Shown: in pieces, positions 33,624 through 40,648 of the stretch | Position numbering within the stretch: the first letter of the stretch is position 1 | Layout of the letters: the number at the start of each line of letters is the position of its first letter | DNA from: an uncultured Oscillospiraceae bacterium | GTDB taxonomy: Bacteria; Bacillota; Clostridia; Oscillospirales; Oscillospiraceae | DNA: 42,802 nucleotides | Reading direction: 5' to 3' | NCBI GenBank assembly: GCA_910588495.1 | Contig: CAJUPU010000027.1 | Location: 1 to 42,802, forward strand | Translations under genes and position numbers: made by a program | The notes under the pieces: generated by a model | What the model saw: the letters and a program-made list of their open reading frames with translations, nothing else | The model's database searches: none | What the model was told of the DNA's origin: nothing

Positions 33624-34286
33624 CTACCGCCCGCTGCCCCGCACCATCGTCTCCGCTGTTTGGAAGATCAGCTGCCAGTCCAGGCGCAGGCACCGGTCTT
33701 GTATGTACATCAGGTCCAGCGCCACCCACTGGTTCATGGACAGCTCGTACCGGTCGGGCCTCACCTGCCAGTAGCAGGTGAGGCCGGGGACCACGCTCAG
33801 CCGCTGCCACTCGTACCGGCCGTATTGGGCCACCTCCCGGGGCAGGGGCGGCCGGGGCCCCACCAGCGACATCTCCCCCCGGAGCACGTTCACCAGCTGG
33901 GGCAGCTCGTCCAGGCTGGTCTTGCGCAGCACCCGCCCCACCCGGGTGATCCGGGGGTCCTCCCGCATCTTGAAGGCGGGGCCGTTCATCTCGTTGCGCA
34001 GCGACAGCTCCTTCAGCCGCTCCTCCGCGTCCACGCACATGGTGCGGAACTTGTACATCCAAAACCTCCGTCCCCCCTTGCCCACCCGCTCCTGCCGGAA
34101 GATGGGGCCGCCTTTGGGGTCGTCCAGCACCACCAAAAGGCCGATCGCCAGCAGCAGCGGCGACAGCAGCAGCAGCGCCAGCAGGGACAGCGCCACGTCC
34201 AGCACCCGCTTGCGGCGCAGGTAGCGCCGCCGGTCCTCCCTCCGCCCCAGCAGCGCGGGTCCTCCCGGCCCATACCTCCACATCAT
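33624..34286 (-). CDS. initiating sugar-1-phosphate transferase (bacterial sugar transferase family)
   Basis: 220 residues, the short one-helix form of the family (PglC-like). Membrane helix at about 27-52 (LDVALSLLALLLLSPLLLA), then GPIFRQERVG, MYKFRTM and LPQLVNVLRG ... SLVGPRP, the signature segments. It loads the first sugar phosphate onto undecaprenyl phosphate and so commits the pathway. Two ATG codons are in tandem at 34286 and 34283; the ribosome site is weak (GGGTGG). It lies second in the operon, after the AP2-domain gene. Confidence 0.92.
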   Translation of the reverse strand: MMWRYGPGGPALLGRREDRRRYLRRKRVLDVALSLLALLLLSPLLLAIGLLVVLDDPKGGPIFRQERVGKGGRRFWMYKFRTMCVDAEERLKELSLRNEMNGPAFKMREDPRITRVGRVLRKTSLDELPQLVNVLRGEMSLVGPRPPLPREVAQYGRYEWQRLSVVPGLTCYWQVRPDRYELSMNQWVALDLMYIQDRCLRLDWQLIFQTAETMVRGSGR

Positions 34287-34316
34287 GAACCACCCATCAT
34301 CTCATTTTCCCCTGCG

Positions 34317-35213
34317 CTATCCCGCCTGGCCGTCCTGGGCGGGGGCCTCCGGCCCGGAGCGCCGCCCGTGATACCAGGCCAGGAAGTCCTCGTGCATCTC
34401 CTCGCCCCGCTTGCGGGCGCGGATGGCGTCCCGCTTCTCGGCGTAGCACCCCAGGTGATAGGTCTTTCCCTTGAAGCCGATCTGGGCCGCCCACTTCCCC
34501 CGCCTCCGGTCGTAGTACACCCCGGTGCAGCCGCTGGTGTTGTTGGCGCTGAGCTTGTTTTTCCGGCGCTCCAGCATGGTCACCGAGGTGCCCTCGATCA
34601 GCTTCAGATTGTCCCGGTAGGTCTCCGACTGCAAACAGCCGCAGCTCTTGGTCTTGCCGGTCTGGAGGGGGGTCTGGCCCACCACGGTCCGCCGGCCGCA
34701 GTCGCACACGCATTGCCAGCGGTGCATCCCGTCCCGCTTCCCGGCGTAGGCCGTCACCGTCAGCCGCCCGAACCGCCTGCCGACGTAGTCCTTCCGCGGC
34801 GGGCGGCCCAGACAGCCGCAGCTCTTCCGATACCCCGCCGTCAGCTGGTGGAGCGGGGCCAGGATCTGGCCGCCGCAGTCGCACACGCACCGCCACACCG
34901 CCGAGCCGTTGACCGCCTCTCCCGTGGGCTCCACGGCCACCAGCCGCCCGAACCGGGCCCCGGTGATGTCCTTCCGCCCCGGCTTCACCTTGGAGCCGCA
35001 GCCGCAGTCGGCGGCGGTCCCCCGCTGCAGGCGGCGGGTGTCCAGCAGGATCTCCCCGCCGCAGCCGCACCGGCACAGCCAGACCATATAGCCGTTTTTC
35101 CGCTCCTCGGTGGGCGCCTCCACGGTGAGCAGGCCCACGCGGAAGCCCACGGCGATCTTCGGCCTGGGCGCGCCGCCCTCCATCGTTTTTTTTGACTTGG
35201 GAGATGATGCCAC
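34317..35213 (-). CDS. triple zinc-ribbon-like repeat protein with C-terminal AP2/ERF-type domain
   Basis: 298 residues. Three repeats of about 60 residues each read (R)FGRLTV ... W-C-x-C-x-C-G ... (S)CGCL: cysteines 47/49/51/70/72, 109/111/113/132/134 and 168/170/172/191/193. The C-terminal part (about 228-282), TGVYYDRRRGKWAAQIGFKG then YAEKRDAIRARK, is an AP2-type DNA-binding domain. Such proteins are common in phages and mobile elements. The start is GTG at 35213 with GGAGAAG about 10 bp upstream. As first gene of the polysaccharide operon, right behind the invertible segment, it may regulate the locus; that is inference. Confidence 0.8.
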   Translation of the reverse strand: MASSPKSKKTMEGGAPRPKIAVGFRVGLLTVEAPTEERKNGYMVWLCRCGCGGEILLDTRRLQRGTAADCGCGSKVKPGRKDITGARFGRLVAVEPTGEAVNGSAVWRCVCDCGGQILAPLHQLTAGYRKSCGCLGRPPRKDYVGRRFGRLTVTAYAGKRDGMHRWQCVCDCGRRTVVGQTPLQTGKTKSCGCLQSETYRDNLKLIEGTSVTMLERRKNKLSANNTSGCTGVYYDRRRGKWAAQIGFKGKTYHLGCYAEKRDAIRARKRGEEMHEDFLAWYHGRRSGPEAPAQDGQAG

Positions 35214-35239
35214 GGCGTACTCACTTCTCCATTAACAAA

Positions 35240-35255
35240 AATGTGTACTTTCCTG
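35240..35255 (+). repeat. left inverted repeat of the invertible segment
   Basis: AATGTGTACTTTCCTG, the exact reverse complement of 35352-35367. Two more bases match outward after one mismatch. Confidence 0.9.
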
Positions 35256-35293
35256 TAAGCTCCCCGCCCCTCAAAAAATTCCCCATCAAAGTA

Positions 35294-35322
35294 TTGAAAC
35301 CGCCGGGTTTTTGTGATATCCT
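35294..35322 (+). promoter_or_regulatory. promoter inside the invertible segment, currently rightward
   Basis: TTGAAA (35294-35299), 17-bp spacer, extended TGa-TATCCT (-10 at 35317-35322). In the present orientation transcripts run through the right repeat into the antisense strand of the recombinase gene. After inversion the same promoter would start a transcript about 65 nt before the AP2-domain gene on the minus strand. Confidence 0.75.
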
Positions 35323-35351
35323 TTAGTATGTAATGAGAAAACTGGGGTTTG

Positions 35352-35367
35352 CAGGAAAGTACACATT
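35352..35367 (-). repeat. right inverted repeat of the invertible segment
   Basis: CAGGAAAGTACACATT, exact reverse complement of 35240-35255. Confidence 0.9.
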
Positions 35368-35411
35368 CTTATCGCGAGAAAGTGCGCGTTATCGTTGGGG
35401 ACGCCGCCCTT

Positions 35412-36014
35412 TCAGGTCGTTTCCGCCGGTTCATACAGCTCCGCCCGGTAGCGGAAGGTGGCCAGCGCCATCCCGCATTCCTTGGCGGCCGCCGTCCCCG
35501 TGATGGCCCCCGCCTTCCAGCGCTGATAGGCGCTGTGATAGCCGTCGGGCAGGGGCCTGGGGGGCCTTCCGAACCGGACGCCCCGGGCCTTGGCCGCGGC
35601 GATGCCCTCCGCCTGGCGCTGGCGGATGTTGGCCCGCTCGTTCTCCGCCACGAAGGAGAGCACCTGCAGGACGATGTCGCTGAGGAAAGTCCCCACCAGG
35701 TCCTTGCCCCGCCGGGTGTCCAGCAGCGGCATGTCCAGCACCACGATGTCGATCCCCTTCTCCTTGGTCAGCACCCGCCACTGTTCCAGGATCTCCCCAT
35801 AGTTGCGCCCCAGACGGTCGATGCTCTTGATATAGAGCAGATCGTCTTTTTTCAGCTTCCGCACCATCCGGCGGTACTGTGGGCGCTGGAAGTCCTTGCC
35901 CGACTGCTTGTCCACAAAAAGGTTGTCCTCCGCGACCTTCTGCTCCCGCAGGGCGATGAGCTGCCGGTCCTCGTTCTGATCCCGGGTGCTGACGCGGATA
36001 TAGCCGTAGATCAT
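35412..36014 (-). CDS. small serine recombinase (DNA invertase/resolvase family)
   Basis: About 200 residues, the size of Hin/Gin/Mpi-type invertases and resolvases. Catalytic domain: YGYIRVSTRDQN with Ser9, DKQSGKDFQRP, SIDRLGRNYGEILEQW with the active-site arginines, then the long helix ENERANIRQRQAEGIAAAKA. The C-terminal helix-turn-helix is GAITGTAAAKECGMALATFR. A GTG six bases upstream is possible, but AGGGGG is correctly spaced only for the ATG at 36014. It ends 44 bp from an inverted repeat flanking a promoter, so it probably inverts that segment. No other phage genes accompany it. Its transcript, if not terminated, would run across the segment into the polysaccharide operon. Confidence 0.92.
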   Translation of the reverse strand: MIYGYIRVSTRDQNEDRQLIALREQKVAEDNLFVDKQSGKDFQRPQYRRMVRKLKKDDLLYIKSIDRLGRNYGEILEQWRVLTKEKGIDIVVLDMPLLDTRRGKDLVGTFLSDIVLQVLSFVAENERANIRQRQAEGIAAAKARGVRFGRPPRPLPDGYHSAYQRWKAGAITGTAAAKECGMALATFRYRAELYEPAETT

Positions 36015-36094
36015 GTCCACATACCCCCTGTTTTTGTTTGTGCCGCTCCTTTACTGTTCCCCTTTCCGCCGGATAGTTGCGCGTCATCCATAGA

Positions 36095-36130
36095 AAAAGG
36101 CCGCTCCACAGCTCTGTGGAGTGGCCTTTT
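36095..36130 (-). terminator. terminator after the hydrolase operon
   Basis: A 17-bp stem (36095-36111 with 36114-36130, one G-T pair) with CTTTTTCT after it on the minus strand. It isolates the recombinase gene from upstream transcription. The rest of 36015-36265 shows no gene. Confidence 0.85.
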
Positions 36131-36265
36131 ATCATATCACGATCTTCATGCCGGGGTTCAGCGCCGTGTTTCACAAAAGCCCGCCCGCGTCAAAAGGCCG
36201 CCCTTTCCCCGGGGCCTGCCTCAAGCGTTTCCGGCGGTCTGCTCCTATTTCCTCCGCCGTCCCCC

Positions 36266-37183
36266 TCAGGTCCCTTTTAACGCTATCTGCTGGTCCTGGT
36301 AAAGGGGATTGGCCAGCAGCTCCGCGTCATCCCCGGCAAACGCTTTGGCGGCGTCCTGGTCGCCCTGCAAATGCCACATGAACCAGGCCGTCACGTAGCC
36401 GTCTGCGCTGTACAGCATTTTCCCGTGATCCATGCCGGAACGCAGGGCGGTCACGGTGCCGGCCGGTATCGCACCGGCAAGGCTCTTCACCCCCTCCGGG
36501 GCGATCACGTCCTTTTCCGGGGCGGCCAGGATCAAGGTCGGGGCAGTCATTTTGCCGGGGTCGTAGTCCAGCCCAATGGCCATCGCCAGCGCCCACTCGG
36601 TGGGGGACAGGCTGACCGCGCAGGTATACAGCCCTCCGTGGGGCTGTTCACCCACCGCGTTGAACACCGCTACGCCGCCCTGGGAGTGCCCGGATATCCC
36701 AATGTGCGACCTGTCCACCTTCTGATAAAATACGCTGTCCGGGTCGCCGTTCTGCTCCAGCAGCCAGGCAAGAGCGGCCTCGGCGGAGTCGCCGGTGCAG
36801 GTGCTGGGGTCCTCGTTGCCCAGCGCGATGAAGCCCCAGGAAGCCAGGTGTTTGAACAGAGCTTTGTACTTGGAGGCGGCGACCCCGGTGCCGTTGGCGA
36901 ACACCACCACGGGATAGGCGTCCGCCCCCGATTCCAGGCCGGCGGGGTAGAACACCTCAAACTTTTTCCAATCCCCGGGGGCCTCCGCTTCGGCGTACTT
37001 CACCCCATGGGCGCCCATGGCTAAGTATTTTGCCTCCAGCTCGCCGCCCGTCTCCACGGTCTTTGTGTAGTCGTTCGGCACGAAAGGTCTCATAAATAGG
37101 CAGAGCAAAAGCACCGCGATCGACACGATCAGCACCAGAAGGACGATCCCCACGATCTTCAGGATCTTCAATACCAGTCCCAT
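36266..37183 (-). CDS. membrane-anchored alpha/beta hydrolase
   Basis: 305 residues. N-terminal membrane helix (about 7-30), then an exported alpha/beta-hydrolase domain with VVVFANGTGV, the nucleophile elbow GISGHSQGG, APTLILAAPEKDVIAPEG (acid) and GMDHGKMLY (His). Closest in style to chlorophyllase/dienelactone-hydrolase-like enzymes; substrate unknown. GGGGGCGAG precedes the ATG at 37183; an open upstream extension is ignored. It follows a second hydrolase by 14 bp in one operon. Confidence 0.85.
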   Translation of the reverse strand: MGLVLKILKIVGIVLLVLIVSIAVLLLCLFMRPFVPNDYTKTVETGGELEAKYLAMGAHGVKYAEAEAPGDWKKFEVFYPAGLESGADAYPVVVFANGTGVAASKYKALFKHLASWGFIALGNEDPSTCTGDSAEAALAWLLEQNGDPDSVFYQKVDRSHIGISGHSQGGVAVFNAVGEQPHGGLYTCAVSLSPTEWALAMAIGLDYDPGKMTAPTLILAAPEKDVIAPEGVKSLAGAIPAGTVTALRSGMDHGKMLYSADGYVTAWFMWHLQGDQDAAKAFAGDDAELLANPLYQDQQIALKGT

Positions 37184-37197
37184 ACTATCTCGCCCCC

Positions 37198-38175
37198 TCA
37201 TTTCACCGGCATGTATTTGTCCAGATACTCCTCGATGGCCTCCATCCACTGTCTGGACAGGGCGCCGTCGTTCTGGAGGGCGTGGCCGGAGTGGGGGAAC
37301 TCCAGATACACGTGGTCCACCCGGTTTTCCTCCAAAGCGGCTTTGAGCCGCAGGGAGGCCAAAAACGGCTGTACCCGGTCGTGGGTGCCATAGGCCGCCA
37401 CCGTGGGGACGGGGTTGTGGCTCACCCACTCAGCGGCGGCGATGGGCCTCACCTTCTCCAGGTAGGAGCCGTCCGCCACCTCCTCCGGCCCGATCTCCAC
37501 CCCGGCCATCACGCCGAACAGCTCCGCGCAGGCCTCGTCGCTCCGGTCCAGGCCGAACATGCCCCAGTCCTCCTGATAGAAGCTGGACGGCCCCACCCCG
37601 CCGAAGGTGAGCACCACCGGCACCGGGGCCGACCCGCCGTCCCGGTAGGCGTAGAGCATGGCCAGGCAGTGGCCCGCCGAGCCCCCCGCCGCCGCCATCC
37701 TGTCGATGGGATACCCGGCCTCCTCCGCAGCCTTCACCACCTGAGGCACCGCCGCCTTGACCTCGTTGGACTGGGTCAGCACGCTGGCCCCCGGGTGGGC
37801 CTCGTCCCGCAGGGTGTAGTTGATTCCCGCCGCCACATAGCCCTTGGAGCACAGCCAGGCCAGCATATCCCGATCGTCCGCCTTGTCCCCCGTGGTGAAG
37901 CCCCCGGCGTGGAGATAGACCACCAGGCCATAGCTGTCCTTGCCGCCGTCCTTCGGCAGATACAGATCGAACCTGTTGGCCTCGCCCTCCCCGTAGGGAA
38001 GGTCGGTTTTCCGAATGCCCAGTGCGTCGCTCCACCGGACGGAATATTCCTTGGCCCAGGCGGGCCCGATCGCCGCCTTTGACGCCACCCCGGCCCCAAA
38101 GGCCAGCAGGAATACCAGGATCCCCACCCCAATATGCACAGTCTTCCCCCTCTTTTTCTTTACAGTTTCGTTCAC
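37198..38175 (-). CDS. membrane-anchored alpha/beta hydrolase (esterase/lipase, HGG type)
   Basis: 325 residues. Basic N-terminus and membrane helix (about 14-34), then an outward catalytic domain with oxyanion motif YLHAGGF, GGSAGHCLAM nucleophile elbow, AAYGTHDRVQPF (Asp) and EFPHSGHALQ (His). This is the pattern of the BD-FAE/hormone-sensitive-lipase group acting on short esters. The start overlaps the stop of a 44-residue membrane protein (ATGA), so translation is coupled. Confidence 0.88.
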   Translation of the reverse strand: MNETVKKKRGKTVHIGVGILVFLLAFGAGVASKAAIGPAWAKEYSVRWSDALGIRKTDLPYGEGEANRFDLYLPKDGGKDSYGLVVYLHAGGFTTGDKADDRDMLAWLCSKGYVAAGINYTLRDEAHPGASVLTQSNEVKAAVPQVVKAAEEAGYPIDRMAAAGGSAGHCLAMLYAYRDGGSAPVPVVLTFGGVGPSSFYQEDWGMFGLDRSDEACAELFGVMAGVEIGPEEVADGSYLEKVRPIAAAEWVSHNPVPTVAAYGTHDRVQPFLASLRLKAALEENRVDHVYLEFPHSGHALQNDGALSRQWMEAIEEYLDKYMPVK

Positions 38176-38306
38176 AGGAAGTCCCCTCCGAACAGCGTGC
38201 CCCCCACCAGGAGGTTCAGCGCGCCCCGCACCGCCAGCCGTCCCAGCACAAAGGCGGCCGCAGCGATGACGGCCAGGATCAGCAGTCGTTTCCCCGTCGA
38301 TGTCAT
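38172..38306 (-). CDS. 44-residue single-helix membrane protein
   Basis: MTSTGKRLLILAVIAAAAFV starts the protein; a hydrophobic helix covers about 8-24 and a second weakly hydrophobic stretch follows up to GGTLFGGDFL. GGAGGA lies 7 bp before the ATG at 38306. Its stop overlaps the start of the next hydrolase gene. First gene of the three-gene unit divergent from a TetR gene. Function unknown. Confidence 0.7.
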   Translation of the reverse strand: MTSTGKRLLILAVIAAAAFVLGRLAVRGALNLLVGGTLFGGDFL

Positions 38307-38320
38307 TCCAATATCCTCCC

Positions 38321-38349
38321 TTGACAGGTCCCGTTTTCTATGATAGGAT
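38321..38349 (+). promoter_or_regulatory. promoter of the second TetR gene
   Basis: TTGACA (38321-38326), 17-bp spacer, TAGGAT (38344-38349), immediately followed by two operator-like repeats. Confidence 0.65.
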
Positions 38350-38350
38350 T

Positions 38351-38384
38351 CGATACGATCGTAACAGCGATACAAGTGTAACAG
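38351..38384 (+). promoter_or_regulatory. tandem 17-bp repeats, candidate TetR operators
   Basis: CGATACGATCGTAACAG (38351-38367) is followed directly by CGATACAAGTGTAACAG (38368-38384). Each holds a TAC-N4-GTA dyad; the first includes the perfect palindrome TACGATCGTA. They cover the start of the TetR transcript and the upstream region of the divergent hydrolase operon. Confidence 0.65.
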
Positions 38385-38417
38385 CAATGACCAAGGATGT
38401 CAATGGAGGCGGCAAAA

Positions 38418-38942
38418 ATGGAACAAAAGGCGAAAAATGTTTCACCGTTCAGCAACGAGAGCCGCAACGCCTACGTGGTGGAGCGCCTTACCAGCTCCAT
38501 GCTGGCCCTGCTGGAGGAAAAGCCCATCGCGGAGATCACCATCAGCGAGCTGTGCGGCATGGCTGGAGTCGGACGGACCTCATTCTACCGCAATTACGAG
38601 GACAAAGAGGATATCATCAGGGCATACATCAGGCGTCTATTTCAAGATCAGGCAGACAAATTGAAGGCTTCTCCAGACCCCTCCGTAAAAGAGACCGTGC
38701 AGATCGTGTTTTCTCACTTTGAGGAGAACCGGGATCTTTACAGCCTGCTGAACAAGCAGGGGCTGGTCCATCTGCTCAAGGACATCATTTTAGAGCTGTG
38801 CGGCTTCGATCCGGAGCAGGAGCTCGCTGCCGCCTACTCCTCCGCCTATGTGGGGTTCTTCCTGTACGGCTGGATCGAGGTCTGGTTCCGGCGGGGCATG
38901 AGGGACACGGCGGAAGAATTGATCGCCCATCTTCCCCAATGA
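38418..38942 (+). CDS. TetR/AcrR-family regulator
   Basis: About 174 residues. Helix-turn-helix ITISELCGMAGVGRTSFYRNY near residues 41-61, followed by a TetR_C-type ligand domain (YSSAYVGFFLYGWIEVWFRRGM). In-frame ATGs also occur at 38397 and 38403; GGAGG at 38405-38409 with 8-bp spacing favours 38418, though 38403 also has AAGGA before it. It is divergent from the hydrolase operon and probably represses both it and itself through the tandem operators. Confidence 0.9.
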   Translation: MEQKAKNVSPFSNESRNAYVVERLTSSMLALLEEKPIAEITISELCGMAGVGRTSFYRNYEDKEDIIRAYIRRLFQDQADKLKASPDPSVKETVQIVFSHFEENRDLYSLLNKQGLVHLLKDIILELCGFDPEQELAAAYSSAYVGFFLYGWIEVWFRRGMRDTAEELIAHLPQ

Positions 38943-39118
38943 GAGATCCATCGGCAAGATGAGGCGGCTCCGCACCGGAGCAGGCCGGAGGGGACCGGCT
39001 GGTGGCGGCAAGAGCCGCGCCCATGCTTTACCGTGTTTTAGCGGAAAATGAGAGGGGAACCGAAGGAGGAGCTGCATACCCTTGCGTTCCTCTTCGGATC
39101 GGTTTGCCGCAGCGAGGG

Positions 39119-39150
39119 AACGCGGCGGTCCACGCTGGACCGCCGCGTTT
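39119..39150. terminator. 13-bp hairpin between converging genes
   Basis: 39119-39131 pairs with 39137-39149 around a 5-nt loop, followed by only a short T run. The remainder of 38943-39118 holds a smaller hairpin (CCGAAGGAGGA region near 39060) and no gene. Confidence 0.55.
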
Positions 39151-39157
39151 CAGAAAT

Positions 39158-39703
39158 TCAAGCCAGCTGTGTGAAGACGGCGTTCCGCTTCCGGTACGCA
39201 TCGTTGTCCTTCTGCCTCAGCTCCCGCTCCACCTGGGCCAGTTGGCGCTCCAGGTCCTCGATCTTGGCCTCGTCGGTCTCAGTATCGAGCCGCTGTTCCA
39301 GCTCCTGCCGCTTCTTTTTCAGTTTTTCGATCTCCCGGTCTACCTTATCGGTATTGCACTCCCAGGTCTCGCCCTTATCCTTTTTCCCCTCCGGGCCCTT
39401 CGCGCCTTGGCCCGCCTGTTTGGGCTCCTCCGCTTCGGGGGCGCCCTCCGGCTGCTTGGGTGCGTTCGCAGCCCCCTCCGGGCCGTCGAAGAAGATCTTG
39501 GCCCGGCCGTCCTCGCCCCGGCCCATCCAGTAGCGGCCGGACGGCTCCCGGGGCTCCTCCGGGGCGTAGCCATCCATCGCGGGCTCCAGGCGGCGGCCCC
39601 GGGCCTCCTCCTCAGGCTTTTGGACCATGGGCGCTCCCACCGCCTTTTCAGCGGCCGCCAGGGGCTGGGCCCCGCCGGTGCTCACACCAAAGATCGACAT
39701 CAT
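39158..39703 (-). CDS. unknown protein with C-terminal coiled coil
   Basis: 181 residues (or 180; two ATGs in tandem). The first 110 residues are Pro/Gly/Glu-rich and probably disordered (GRYWMGRGEDGRAKIFFDGP is the one ordered-looking stretch). Residues about 117-170 form a highly charged coiled coil (VDREIEKLKKKRQELEQRL). A single CNTD cysteine lies before it. No signal peptide. AAGGAGGA precedes the start, and a good promoter with a LytTR-like repeat lies upstream, so it is probably controlled by quorum or stress signalling. Family not recognised. Confidence 0.7.
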   Translation of the reverse strand: MMSIFGVSTGGAQPLAAAEKAVGAPMVQKPEEEARGRRLEPAMDGYAPEEPREPSGRYWMGRGEDGRAKIFFDGPEGAANAPKQPEGAPEAEEPKQAGQGAKGPEGKKDKGETWECNTDKVDREIEKLKKKRQELEQRLDTETDEAKIEDLERQLAQVERELRQKDNDAYRKRNAVFTQLA

Positions 39704-39752
39704 CAGTCACTCCTCCTTCACGTTTTACGGGGAACGAACACTTTACCTGCCC

Positions 39753-39781
39753 AGTTTATCGGGCGGAGGATGCCGCTTCAA
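39753..39781 (-). promoter_or_regulatory. promoter of the coiled-coil gene
   Basis: On the minus strand TTGAAG (39776-39781), 17-bp spacer, TAAACT (39753-39758), about 50 bp before the start codon. Confidence 0.65.
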
Positions 39782-39791
39782 GGCTTTTGTC

Positions 39792-39821
39792 ATGAAATGC
39801 TCTGCGGATGTCACGAAATGT
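39792..39821 (-). promoter_or_regulatory. ComE-like direct repeat, candidate LytTR regulator site
   Basis: On the minus strand ACATTTCGT, 12 bp, GCATTTCAT: two 9-bp repeats with a 21-bp period (the wider match is CATTTCrTGAC), ending 10 bp upstream of the -35 box. Spacing and form match known LytTR sites of the ComE/AgrA kind. Confidence 0.6.
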
Positions 39822-39880
39822 TACAGCGGTCCGTCTTTCCCGAAAAAAGATCCTTTGTAAGATCCCGCTTCCATAGAGCA

Positions 39881-39912
39881 AACGGACAAGGCCCAAGCAA
39901 GCCTTGTCCGTT
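39881..39912. terminator. 12-bp hairpin after the DUF2461 gene
   Basis: AACGGACAAGGC (39881-39892) pairs with GCCTTGTCCGTT (39901-39912). The T run after it is poor on both strands; a weak terminator for the minus-strand gene. Confidence 0.5.
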
Positions 39913-39952
39913 CGCCTTTGCCCGGCGATCTCTGCCGGTCCGCTCCTCGGGG

Positions 39953-40636
39953 CTATCTCTCCGGCATTTTGAAGCCTGCCAGCGCCCGATTCAGGTAATC
40001 ATTGAAGGGCTTCATCCGGCGGAAGATGTCCGCCGCCTTGGTCAGGAACGACTCGCCGTCCGCAAGCTCCTCGTCCCGGATGGGATATTCCAGATACCAG
40101 CTCTTATATTTCAGATATTCCGCCTGGGGATGGTCCCTGTCATATCCGGCCGGGACGTTTTTCAGGGCGGAACCGCCCACGGTAAAATGCTCCCGGAAGG
40201 ACGGGGCGGTGACGATCTCCTCCCACTCGCCGCCGTGCTCCGAGATATGGTCCCGCACCATCCGGGTGGCGTCCTTGAACATGTCGGCGAACAGGCCGCC
40301 GCCCAGGAAGGACTGTCCGCCTGGCTTGAGCATCAGGTAGTAGCCCACCGGGATGGGCAGCTTTCCCATGGACGAGATGTGCGCCCGGAACGCGGGGTTG
40401 TAGGGGGATTTGTCGTGGCTGAACCGGGTGTCCCGCACCAGCTTGAAGGTCAGCTCTTTGGGGGCGTGGCCCAGGATGCTGCCGTCAAATTCTCCGATCC
40501 GGAGGATCAGCGCCTGGAGCAGCGCCTCAAACTGTGCGTTGGCCGCCTGATATTCGGCCTTGTGGGCGTGATACCACTCCCGGTCATTGTGGGCGCTCAA
40601 GCGGGACAGATAGTCCATGATCGTCTTTGTATCCAT
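39953..40636 (-). CDS. DUF2461-family protein
   Basis: 227 residues matching the TIGR02453/DUF2461 family across its length: NDREWYHAHKAEYQAAN, KELTFKLVRDTRFSHDKSPY and YYLMLKPGGQSFLGGGLF. Members are widespread in bacteria and fungi, with no established function. A GGGGAGG ribosome site lies before the ATG, inside the 12-bp gap after the sigma-factor gene, so the two are co-transcribed. Confidence 0.9.
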   Translation of the reverse strand: MDTKTIMDYLSRLSAHNDREWYHAHKAEYQAANAQFEALLQALILRIGEFDGSILGHAPKELTFKLVRDTRFSHDKSPYNPAFRAHISSMGKLPIPVGYYLMLKPGGQSFLGGGLFADMFKDATRMVRDHISEHGGEWEEIVTAPSFREHFTVGGSALKNVPAGYDRDHPQAEYLKYKSWYLEYPIRDEELADGESFLTKAADIFRRMKPFNDYLNRALAGFKMPER

Positions 40637-40648
40637 GCTCCGCCTCCC

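Larger units (their letters stand above)
35240..35367. mobile_element. candidate invertible promoter segment upstream of the polysaccharide locus
   Basis: A 128-bp segment bounded by perfect 16-bp inverted repeats around a 96-bp interior. The interior is AT-rich by local standards and has a sigma-A promoter. On one side, 26 bp away, starts the polysaccharide operon (minus strand). On the other side, 44 bp away, ends a serine recombinase gene. This is the architecture of invertible phase-variation promoters, as at Bacteroides capsule loci with the Mpi invertase. The orientation seen has the promoter facing away from the polysaccharide genes. Confidence 0.75.

Noticed and set aside
35256..35351. 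A leftward promoter already active in the present orientation of the invertible segment.
   Set aside because: The best minus-strand match (TTTTCT-17-TATCAC) is poor in both boxes compared with the rightward TTGAAA-17-TGaTATCCT.
34317..36014. A prophage or integrative element, because of the AP2-type protein and serine recombinase together.
   Set aside because: The recombinase is the small invertase/resolvase size, not a large integrase; no structural, replication or transfer genes or attachment-site repeats are present, and the neighbours are glycan and hydrolase operons.
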